NCBI RefSeq assembly: GCF_014635705.1
Contig: NZ_BMDI01000001.1
Coordinates: 124,001-188,000 of the forward strand
DNA from: Oxalicibacterium faecigallinarum
Lineage (GTDB): Bacteria > Pseudomonadota > Gammaproteobacteria > Burkholderiales > Burkholderiaceae_D
DNA length: 64,000 bases
Direction of reading: 5' to 3'
Made by a program: the position numbers and the translations under genes. The notes beneath the pieces were generated by a model. That model was not told where the DNA came from, ran no database searches, and was given only the letters and a program-made list of their open reading frames with translations. Positions 1 through 11,558 of the stretch are shown here, in pieces; positions within the stretch are counted from its first letter, which is position 1, and every line of letters starts with the position of its first letter.

Positions 1-403
1 CGTGCAGATCGAGCTGGCTCTGGATTACCCAGTGACCGCGTCGCAGCTTGCGCAAGACGTCCGGGCCGATACCGTTGCGCGCGTAGCTGAGCGCCTCATC
101 AGTGTCGAGCAGGGATTCAATCGTGAATTCGTCAGAGAGCGATTCGCGTAGCGCGGCCTGTTCATCCGCCAGATGCTGGCGTGCAATGGGCAGGGGACGT
201 GGTTCGGCAACAATGATCTTGTCTGCTGACTTGAGTGGCTGAACGTCGCCAATGCTGCTGCGGAACAGGTTCGCTTCTTGCCGAGCAACGTGTTCTGCAC
301 GCAGCCGTTCCGCTTCGGCAAGACGACGCGCTTCTTCCTGCTTCTTCAAATCCTTGTGCAAGGATTTGAGTGCGGTGAAGTCCTTGATCGACGCAGGCGG
401 CAT
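1..403 (-). CDS. Smr-domain (MutS2-like) protein, 5' part only
   Basis: The reading frame opens with ATG at 403 and runs off the left edge, so only the first 134 residues are present. A GGAG ribosome site lies six bases before the ATG. Residues about 10-45 are rich in K/E/R/A and look like a charged helix or coiled coil. The last visible residues read LDLH (131-134), preceded by RRGHWVIQ, which is how the Smr domain typically begins (LDLHGM). Smr domains are associated with nuclease activity on nucleic acids. This stand-alone short type is common in proteobacteria and its cellular role is poorly known. It lies downstream of trxB on the same strand, but a terminator at 471-504 separates them. 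The family call rests on the start of the domain only. Confidence 0.72.
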   Translation of the reverse strand, partial: MPPASIKDFTALKSLHKDLKKQEEARRLAEAERLRAEHVARQEANLFRSSIGDVQPLKSADKIIVAEPRPLPIARQHLADEQAALRESLSDEFTIESLLDTDEALSYARNGIGPDVLRKLRRGHWVIQSQLDLH

Positions 404-470
404 GATGCACTCCGCTAGTAATTACGTGTCTGAAATCACGTATGAGGAACGACGAGGAAAAGAATAAAGA

Positions 471-504
471 AAAGGGCCGGCCTCAGCAATGGTGGCGGCC
501 CTTT
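471..504 (-). terminator. Rho-independent terminator after trxB
   Basis: A 9-bp perfect stem (AAAGGGCCG / CGGCCCTTT) with a 16-nt loop is followed on the minus strand by a T-rich run. It starts four bases beyond the trxB stop codon and separates trxB from the Smr-domain gene. Confidence 0.8.
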
Positions 505-507
505 CTC

Positions 508-4123
<3,616 letters not shown>

Positions 4124-4132
4124 AAAGAGAAT

Positions 4133-4807
4133 ATGAACAATCGCAGACAGCAGGTACAAACCGCTAAACGTTTTGATTTTCGCTTGCCGGCACTAAGTGT
4201 ATTGCTCGTTGCTGCAGCGTTGGCTCTGCCGACGCTTGCTCAGGCCTCGGCACTGGATCAATTCAAGACTTTTGTCTCGTCAACGCAATCGGCTAAAGGT
4301 AATTTCACGCAGCAACTGGTGAAGGTGGAAAGCGGCACACCAAAAGTATCCAACCAGTCGTCCGGTACGTTCGTTTTTTCTCGTCCGGGCAAGTTCATCT
4401 GGACGTATCAAAAGCCTTATGAGCAATTGCTGCAGGCTGATGGCGAAAAGCTGTACATCTATGACAAGGACCTGAATCAGGTCACCATCAAAAAACTGGG
4501 GGATGCGCTGGGTTCTTCGCCAGCGGCCATTTTGTTCGGTAGCAATAACCTAGAACAAAACTTCAATCTCAAGGACGCCGGTGCACGTGATGGCATGGAA
4601 TGGCTGGAAGCCACCCCAAAAGCGAAAGACACGACCTTCGACCGTATTGGCATTGGCATGAAAAACGGTGTGCCGGCCGCGATGGAACTGCGTGATTCGT
4701 TTGGCCAGGTTTCCCTGCTGACTTTTGGCAGTTTTGAGAAAAATCCGGCGATGTCTGCAGGACAATTCAAGTTTGCGGTGCCCAAGGGCGCTGACGTTTT
4801 CCAGTAA
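4133..4807 (+). CDS. lolA: Outer-membrane lipoprotein carrier protein LolA
   Basis: A 224-residue periplasmic chaperone that accepts lipoproteins from the LolCDE transporter and passes them to LolB at the outer membrane. The N terminus has a basic stretch and a hydrophobic core (about 20-36, ending near AQASA), consistent with a Sec signal peptide with an unusually long n-region. The mature part shows the LolA pattern: an early F-x-Q-x-K/N-FTQ segment (SAKGNFTQQ), then SSGTFVFSRPGKFIWTY, then a D-K-D-L-NQVT strand. The start is 9 bp after the ftsK stop with a weak AAGAGA ribosome site, so it is probably co-transcribed with ftsK. A strong terminator lies about 45 bp downstream. Confidence 0.95.
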   Translation: MNNRRQQVQTAKRFDFRLPALSVLLVAAALALPTLAQASALDQFKTFVSSTQSAKGNFTQQLVKVESGTPKVSNQSSGTFVFSRPGKFIWTYQKPYEQLLQADGEKLYIYDKDLNQVTIKKLGDALGSSPAAILFGSNNLEQNFNLKDAGARDGMEWLEATPKAKDTTFDRIGIGMKNGVPAAMELRDSFGQVSLLTFGSFEKNPAMSAGQFKFAVPKGADVFQ

Positions 4808-4850
4808 TCGCGCATTAAACTAAAATACGCTGCATGCGTGCAGCATGACG

Positions 4851-4889
4851 CGACGCCAGACCGATATTCGGCTGGCGTCGATTGTTTTT
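4851..4889 (+). terminator. Terminator between lolA and rarA
   Basis: A 9-bp stem (CGACGCCAG / CTGGCGTCG), a 12-nt loop and a T-rich tail. It ends the ftsK-lolA transcript about 40 bp before the rarA start. A smaller perfect hairpin, GCTGCATGCGTGCAGC, lies just upstream (about 4829-4844). Confidence 0.8.
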
Positions 4890-4927
4890 GATGCTGTCGT
4901 TTTTTCGATCTTATTTTCCGACTTGAC

Positions 4928-6217
4928 ATGGCCATTCCGCTCGCTGAACGACTACGACCGCATCACCTCGACGAGGTGATCGGGCAGCAGCATATCCTTG
5001 GCCCGGGCAAGCCCTTACGGGTTGCGTTCGAGTCGGGAGAGCCGCATTCGATGATTTTGTGGGGCCCGCCAGGTGTGGGCAAGACCACACTGGCCCGTCT
5101 GATGGCGGATAGTTTTCAGGCAGATTTCATCGCGTTGTCGGCTGTGCTGTCGGGCGTCAAGGATATCCGTGATGCTGTTGAACGTGCAGAACTGTCGCGC
5201 GGTGCGATGGGGCGCCGCACGATTTTGTTTGTCGACGAGGTACACCGTTTCAACAAGAGCCAGCAGGATGCGTTTCTTCCTCACGTTGAAAGTGGTTTGT
5301 TCACCTTCATTGGCGCCACGACGGAAAACCCTTCCTTCGAGGTCAATGGCGCCTTGCTGTCGCGTGCTGCCGTCTATGTACTGAAGTCGCTGGCCGAAGA
5401 CGATCTGTTTGCCATGCTCGAGCGCGCCGCCCGCGAGGAACTGAATGGCATTACCTACAGTGATGACGCCAAGACGATGCTTGCCGCGAGCGCTGATGGA
5501 GATGGCCGCAAGCTATTGAATAATCTGGAAATTGTCGCGCGTGCTGCGCACGCTGCAGACAAGAACGAGATTGATGTGCCTTTGTTGCAGGCGACGTTGG
5601 GCGATGCATTACGTCGTTTCGATAAAGGCGGCGATACCTTCTACGACCAGATTTCCGCACTGCATAAATCGGTACGCGGTTCCAATCCCGATGCGTCGTT
5701 ATACTGGTTTACCCGCATGCTCGATGGCGGTGCCGACCCACGTTATCTGGCGCGCCGTATTGTGCGCATGGCGTGGGAAGACATCGGTCTGGCCGATCCG
5801 CGCGCCATGACGATTGCGAATGAGGCAGCGGCAACCTATGAGCGTCTTGGATCACCGGAAGGTGAGCTGGCACTGGGGCAAGCCGTGATCTATCTGGCGA
5901 TCGCCGCAAAAAGCAATGCCGGTTACAACGCCTACAATCAGGCGCGTGCCTTTGTATCCAAGGACAAGTCACGTCCGGTGCCTGAACATTTGCGCAATGC
6001 GCCGACCAAGTTGATGAAGGAACTGGGTTACGGCAAGTTATATCGTTATGCACATGACGAGCCGGAAGCCTATGCCGCAGGGGAAACCTATTTGCCTGAC
6101 GGTATGGCCGATCCGCACTGGTACCAGCCGACGCCACGCGGTCTGGAAGGCAAAATCGGCGAAAAGATGGCGCATTTACGCGCACTGGATCGCGACGCCA
6201 AGAAGAATAACAAGTAA
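4928..6217 (+). CDS. rarA: Replication-associated recombination protein A (RarA/MgsA AAA+ ATPase)
   Basis: A 429-residue AAA+ ATPase related to clamp loaders and to eukaryotic WRNIP1, acting at stalled replication forks. Walker A is GPPGVGKTT (about 45-53). Walker B with the sensor region is LFVDEVHRFNKSQQD (about 100-114). The arginine-finger region LSRAAVYVLKSL follows. The C-terminal half has the MgsA tetramerisation domain (YDQISALHKSVRGSNPDASLYW and the GYGKLYRYAHDEPEAY segment near the end). Length is normal (E. coli 447). It lies between lolA and serS, the conserved neighbourhood. A terminator upstream implies its own promoter in the preceding 40 bp or read-through from ftsK-lolA. Confidence 0.96.
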   Translation: MAIPLAERLRPHHLDEVIGQQHILGPGKPLRVAFESGEPHSMILWGPPGVGKTTLARLMADSFQADFIALSAVLSGVKDIRDAVERAELSRGAMGRRTILFVDEVHRFNKSQQDAFLPHVESGLFTFIGATTENPSFEVNGALLSRAAVYVLKSLAEDDLFAMLERAAREELNGITYSDDAKTMLAASADGDGRKLLNNLEIVARAAHAADKNEIDVPLLQATLGDALRRFDKGGDTFYDQISALHKSVRGSNPDASLYWFTRMLDGGADPRYLARRIVRMAWEDIGLADPRAMTIANEAAATYERLGSPEGELALGQAVIYLAIAAKSNAGYNAYNQARAFVSKDKSRPVPEHLRNAPTKLMKELGYGKLYRYAHDEPEAYAAGETYLPDGMADPHWYQPTPRGLEGKIGEKMAHLRALDRDAKKNNK

Positions 6218-6258
6218 GGCACTGCAGGCTGCGGCATCTCCTGGCTTTTTTGGTCTTT

Positions 6259-6468
6259 TTAGCGTTTCTGCGCAACAAACTGTGCCCAGATCTGTTTGCC
6301 AAAGGAATAGCTCGCGCCCAGACAGACGCCGCCGATCACGCCATAAATGATGCTGCCGCCGTACACGAAAAACATCAGGCCACACCAGATCATGCAGCCA
6401 AGTACCAGCACGAGGCCGACAATCAAAATGGGTGCCGGGATGGGTTTGTCGTCGTCCTGATCGTTCAT
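6259..6468 (-). CDS. Small two-helix membrane protein, unknown function
   Basis: A 69-residue protein with an acidic N terminus (MNDQDDDKP) followed by two hydrophobic segments at about 14-35 and 38-54 and a short polar C terminus. It therefore looks like a small hairpin-type inner-membrane protein. I recognise no family. It is encoded against the strand of its neighbours rarA and serS, inserted into an otherwise conserved co-directional cluster. The coding call rests on clean membrane topology in a stretch with no competing gene. There is no strong ribosome site ahead of the ATG, so start and expression remain uncertain. Confidence 0.65.
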   Translation of the reverse strand: MNDQDDDKPIPAPILIVGLVLVLGCMIWCGLMFFVYGGSIIYGVIGGVCLGASYSFGKQIWAQFVAQKR

Positions 6469-6588
6469 AGCGAGTTGGAAATATCTATATGTCTGAAGGA
6501 AATCCGGGCGTCATCGCGGATAGCGAGGCCACGGCAGAAAGTCGCCATGGTAACGCACCTGTGTCACCTGCTGCGATACGGTTTCTGA

Positions 6589-7959
<1,371 letters not shown>

Positions 7960-7964
7960 TTTTC

Positions 7965-7988
7965 CGATCGATCAGGTTTGATCGATCG
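7965..7988. repeat. Perfect inverted repeat after serS
   Basis: A 10-bp perfect stem (CGATCGATCA / TGATCGATCG) around the loop GGTT begins five bases after the serS stop. It lacks a T-run of its own and is followed within four bases by a separate terminator hairpin, so the serS transcript ends in two stacked hairpins. Confidence 0.75.
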
Positions 7989-7991
7989 CTG

Positions 7992-8050
7992 AAAAATCCC
8001 GAGTGAAAACCAGATGATGGTTTGGTCTCGGGATTTTTCCTTTCCAAGGA
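7992..8050 (+). terminator. Terminator after serS
   Basis: A 12-bp stem (AAAAATCCCGAG / CTCGGGATTTTT) with a long loop of about 33 nt and a T-rich 3' side, located 32 bp after the serS stop codon. Confidence 0.75.
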
Positions 8051-8246
8051 GCGAAAATGTAATGCTCCACATTCATCGCAGTGCTGATCGCGCAAAGTTT
8101 TTCTGCATCACTATTGCGTCAGGGCACGTAATCCTTGTTTGATTGCCCGCATCCTCGTTCATGGCTATATTCTGTGCGTGCACATTCGGTTTGTCGCTGA
8201 ACAAGCAGAATGCGCGCATCAACTATAAAACCATGAAGGAGACACC

Positions 8247-9038
8247 ATGACTGAAATCAGTAGACGTGGCATGCTTCAGGCCGCCGGTTTGTTGACGGTG
8301 GGTGCGATGACTGGCTGCGCATCATCGCGCAGTAGTAGTAACGAACAGGCACTTTTCTCTGTTACACCAACAACGATCCCGATTGTCGGCCGCACGGACC
8401 GATTTCCCGTACGACGTATTTACTGCATAGGTCGCAACTATGCTGCGCATGCGCGCGAGATGGGTTCCGATCCGACACGCGAGCCGCCTTTCTTCTTCCA
8501 GAAACCAAGTGATGCAATCCAGTTTGTGCCGCCGGGACAGACAGTGGATCATCCCTATCCCACGCTGACCAAGAACTATCATTACGAAATTGAACTGGTC
8601 GCCGCGCTGCACAAAGGCGGCAAGGACATTCCGGTCGAAACGGCGTTGCAGCATGTCTTTGGTTATGCCGTCGGACTGGACATGACGCGTCGTGATCTGC
8701 AGGCAGCGATGAAGAAGGAAGAGAAGCCCTGGGAAATCGGCAAGAGCTTCGACAAGTCGGCACCGATCGGTCCCTTGCATCCTGCCGCCAGCATTGGCAA
8801 CTTCACCGAAGGGAAGATCTGGCTGAAGGTCAATGGTCAGGTCAAGCAAAGCTCTGATCTGAAGAACATGATCTGGTCGGTCGCCGAGCAGATCAGCAAT
8901 TTGTCCCGGGCATTTGAGCTGATGCCGGGCGACATCATCTATTCCGGGACACCAGAAAACGTTGGCCCGGTGGTACGCGGCGATGTGATGGAAGGCTATA
9001 TCGAGCGACTGCCGAGTATTTCACTCAAGGTGGTGTGA
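8247..9038 (+). CDS. Fumarylacetoacetate hydrolase-family protein with Tat/lipoprotein-type signal
   Basis: A 263-residue protein. The N terminus SRRGMLQAAGLLTVGAMTGC (5-24) looks like a twin-arginine signal ending in a lipobox-like Cys24. From about residue 55 it is a FAH-fold enzyme: IGRNYAAHAREMG (61-73), PFFFQKPSDA (81-90), the metal ligands E114-x-E116 in HYEIELV and D145 in GLDMTRRD, then GKSFDKSAPIGP and SGTPENVGPVVRGD. Family members hydrolyse or decarboxylate 1,3-dioxo acids in aromatic catabolism and are normally cytoplasmic, so an exported form is unusual. A GAAGGAG-like ribosome site precedes the ATG. It is flanked by the serS terminator and its own terminator, so it is monocistronic. 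The substrate is unknown. Confidence 0.85.
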   Translation: MTEISRRGMLQAAGLLTVGAMTGCASSRSSSNEQALFSVTPTTIPIVGRTDRFPVRRIYCIGRNYAAHAREMGSDPTREPPFFFQKPSDAIQFVPPGQTVDHPYPTLTKNYHYEIELVAALHKGGKDIPVETALQHVFGYAVGLDMTRRDLQAAMKKEEKPWEIGKSFDKSAPIGPLHPAASIGNFTEGKIWLKVNGQVKQSSDLKNMIWSVAEQISNLSRAFELMPGDIIYSGTPENVGPVVRGDVMEGYIERLPSISLKVV

Positions 9039-9045
9039 GCGAAGA

Positions 9046-9075
9046 AATGGCCGGACACTCTCCGGCTATTTTTTC
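9046..9075 (+). terminator. Terminator after the FAH-family gene
   Basis: A 10-bp stem with one G-T pair (AATGGCCGGA / TCCGGCTATT), the loop CACTC, then a T-run. It lies immediately after the stop codon at 9038. Confidence 0.8.
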
Positions 9076-9130
9076 ATGCTGATTCGTTTATCGGATCAAT
9101 GAATGTTTCAAATGATGGATCGTATCTTTG

Positions 9131-11056
9131 TTATGCAGACGAGCTGGTACGGGCATCGTCCGGCATTACCTCCGGTACAGAAGGTGCGAGGCGACGTTCG
9201 ATGAACAGGCTGTTGCCCGGAATTTTCTTTGCCTGTTTCTTAGCATCGGCAGCGGCAGCAGCAATCTGATGATGTGAGCCGTAAATGCCCGGTTTGACCT
9301 TGAGCAGGCCGAGCGAGATGGTCGCCAGTTCATGAAACACGCGACGTCCACGTCTGTCTTCACTCACATACCCACCCATGCGTCGATGTTCTTCGCCATA
9401 GAACGGCGGCACGATTTCCGCAAAGGCATCGATGATGGACAGGCATCGCTGTTCCCAATCTTCGCTCTGAAACAGCATGATGAAATCGTCGCCGCCAATA
9501 TGGCCGACAAAATCGCGTTGAGGATCACTGTGCGCACTCAGGATCTTGCCGGTCAGACGAATCATGTCGTCCCCCTTGCGATAGCCATACACGTCGTTGT
9601 ACGGCTTGAAGTGATCGAGGTCGATATAGCAGACGCAGAACGGCGCCTGACTTTCCAGCAGGCGATCAATGTGCTCGTCGATCGGCACATTGCCTGGCAA
9701 CATGGTCAAGGGATTGGCATAGCGTGCGGCATTGATCTGCATTTGCGTGATCTCGCGCATCAGATCGTGTGCATTGCCCATGCCGACATACCGGCCGTTA
9801 TCAGTGATGATGAAGCCGTTGAACAGATGGTGACGATCACCATCCACGATTAATTGACTTAGTGCGTGCAGGGGCGTGCTTCTGTCTGCAATCAATGGAT
9901 TGGCATCCATGAACAAGGTGCAGGATTTCTTGCCATGCAGTTCACGCAGATACGGACGAGCGAAACGATCAATCAGATTGGCGCGTGTAATCAGGCCCAC
10001 CGGAATGCCATTGGCTACTACGGGAATGATCTGCAGACCCGGATCATTCTTGAACATTTCATAGATGCGGTTGTTGGGTGTGTTCGGCGATACTTCCTTC
10101 ACGTGACGCAGCAATTTGCCGGCTGTCAGCACTTCATGCGAGAGGCGTGTGTCGGTTGGATAGATGCTGACACCGTTACGGCGCAATTGCGCAAACAGAT
10201 CGCCAGTCAGGCGTGTCTTAGGATTGGCGTGAGGGCGTGCAATCTTGTAACCCTGCCCACAGGCGACGCCCAGATCGCGAATCATCAATAGTTCAGCATC
10301 GGTTTCGATCCCTTCGGCAATGACGATGGTGCCTGATTTTTCCGCAATTTCCTGAATGGAGCGGACGAACTGTAGCTTGATCGGATCCTGATTGATGCCT
10401 TGCACAAAGTGCATATCGATCTTGACGTACTCGGGCCGGATTTCCGACCACAGACGCAAACTGGAAAAACCTTCGCCCAGATCGTCGATGGCAATCACAA
10501 AACCCATGGCGCGGTAATGTCTGACGGCTTCACGCAGCAGATCGTAGTCGTAGGTCGGATGGCTTTCCGTCAGTTCGATGATGACGCGATCCGGATTGAT
10601 GCCGACTTCATGGATGTAGCCTAGCGTCTCGCCATGTCTTTGCCCCGATTGCACCAGACATTCCGGACTGACGTTCAAGAATAGTTTGCCTGGCAGCTGC
10701 AGTTCGGCAAATTTTTCCAGTGTGATGCGACGACACAAATGCTCGACCTCCACACTCAGTCCGCAAGCGCGTGCGACCTTGAACAGATTGAGAGGCGCAT
10801 GGAGCGGGCTGTCGGAAGGGCCACGGATCAAGCCTTCGTAGCCGACGATTTCGCCGCGTTGCATGTCGATGATGGGTTGAAACAACGGCGTGAGTTGTCG
10901 ATGCAGAATCACCTCGCGCAGGCGCTGCACGAGATGGTCGTCCTGATCATTTGCCGGCGCGGTGGACAGCATGACCTGGAGGTCTTGGGCGGCGAAAGGC
11001 AAAGTCGGCTCCTTGAACTTGAAGCGATGCGGGATGGCAGGGAAGATGTTCGACAT
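9131..11056 (-). CDS. EAL-CBS-GGDEF cyclic-di-GMP signalling protein
   Basis: About 641 residues in three parts. First is an EAL phosphodiesterase domain with EGLIRGP, NVSPECL, ELTES, DDLGEGFSSL, KIDMHFV and EGIET, so the metal and catalytic positions look kept. Next is a CBS pair. Last is a C-terminal GGDEF domain with the variant GGDDF. The five-residue spacing before GGDDF has PQRD rather than RxxD, so the inhibitory I-site seems absent. There is no membrane segment. The CBS pair probably binds a nucleotide and tunes the output. ATG at 11056 has AGGA seven bases upstream and is preferred; ATG at 11110 would add 18 residues but has no ribosome site. Both activities are predicted from residues only. 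Confidence 0.93.
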   Translation of the reverse strand: MSNIFPAIPHRFKFKEPTLPFAAQDLQVMLSTAPANDQDDHLVQRLREVILHRQLTPLFQPIIDMQRGEIVGYEGLIRGPSDSPLHAPLNLFKVARACGLSVEVEHLCRRITLEKFAELQLPGKLFLNVSPECLVQSGQRHGETLGYIHEVGINPDRVIIELTESHPTYDYDLLREAVRHYRAMGFVIAIDDLGEGFSSLRLWSEIRPEYVKIDMHFVQGINQDPIKLQFVRSIQEIAEKSGTIVIAEGIETDAELLMIRDLGVACGQGYKIARPHANPKTRLTGDLFAQLRRNGVSIYPTDTRLSHEVLTAGKLLRHVKEVSPNTPNNRIYEMFKNDPGLQIIPVVANGIPVGLITRANLIDRFARPYLRELHGKKSCTLFMDANPLIADRSTPLHALSQLIVDGDRHHLFNGFIITDNGRYVGMGNAHDLMREITQMQINAARYANPLTMLPGNVPIDEHIDRLLESQAPFCVCYIDLDHFKPYNDVYGYRKGDDMIRLTGKILSAHSDPQRDFVGHIGGDDFIMLFQSEDWEQRCLSIIDAFAEIVPPFYGEEHRRMGGYVSEDRRGRRVFHELATISLGLLKVKPGIYGSHHQIAAAAADAKKQAKKIPGNSLFIERRLAPSVPEVMPDDARTSSSA

Positions 11057-11275
11057 GCAGGCATCCTGTGCTGGGACAATATGGGTAAGGGATTGTGCGG
11101 ATGGCTGCATGTCGGATGGTGCTGATACGGATTGATCTCGGCGGAATACTACGCGCCATTTATGACAGGATGATGATGGGAAATATGATCAATCCTGCAA
11201 GTCAGGGCCGCATAAAAATACCCGTACGTGTCACTTGATCCGCAAATGGGGTTTCCCATTGCAAAAAAGCTCTGC

Positions 11276-11281
11276 TATAAT
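11276..11281 (+). promoter_or_regulatory. -10 element ahead of tRNA-Ser
   Basis: A perfect TATAAT lies about 40 bp before the tRNA and is followed by a GC-rich TTGCGGGC stretch like a stringent discriminator. The -35 region is weak (TTTCCC at the right distance). Confidence 0.55.
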
Positions 11282-11321
11282 TGCGGGCTTCGCAGTAAGC
11301 AACACGAACGAGACCGCATCC

Positions 11322-11411
<90 letters not shown>

Positions 11412-11420
11412 AATTATCGA

Positions 11421-11452
11421 TAAACAAGGGCTCCCTAGGGAGCCCTTGTTTA
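11421..11452 (+). terminator. Palindromic terminator after tRNA-Ser
   Basis: A perfect 32-nt palindrome (14-bp stem, CTAG centre), beginning 10 bases after the tRNA and ending in a T-rich stretch. It is symmetrical and could also act on the opposite strand, stopping read-through from the kinase gene. Confidence 0.8.
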
Positions 11453-11558
11453 TTTACACCATCTCTAAAAAAGCATTTAAATTGCTGTATCTGGGCCGAT
11501 TTAAACGAGTTCTGTATAGCAGCGTCTTCACTCGCCTAGCAAAGCAGCTACGTAAAAC

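Noticed and set aside
11412-11558. Search for an attachment-site copy or integrase by the tRNA
   Set aside because: Only a palindromic terminator and AT-rich filler are present; no integrase and no repeat of the tRNA 3' end was seen.
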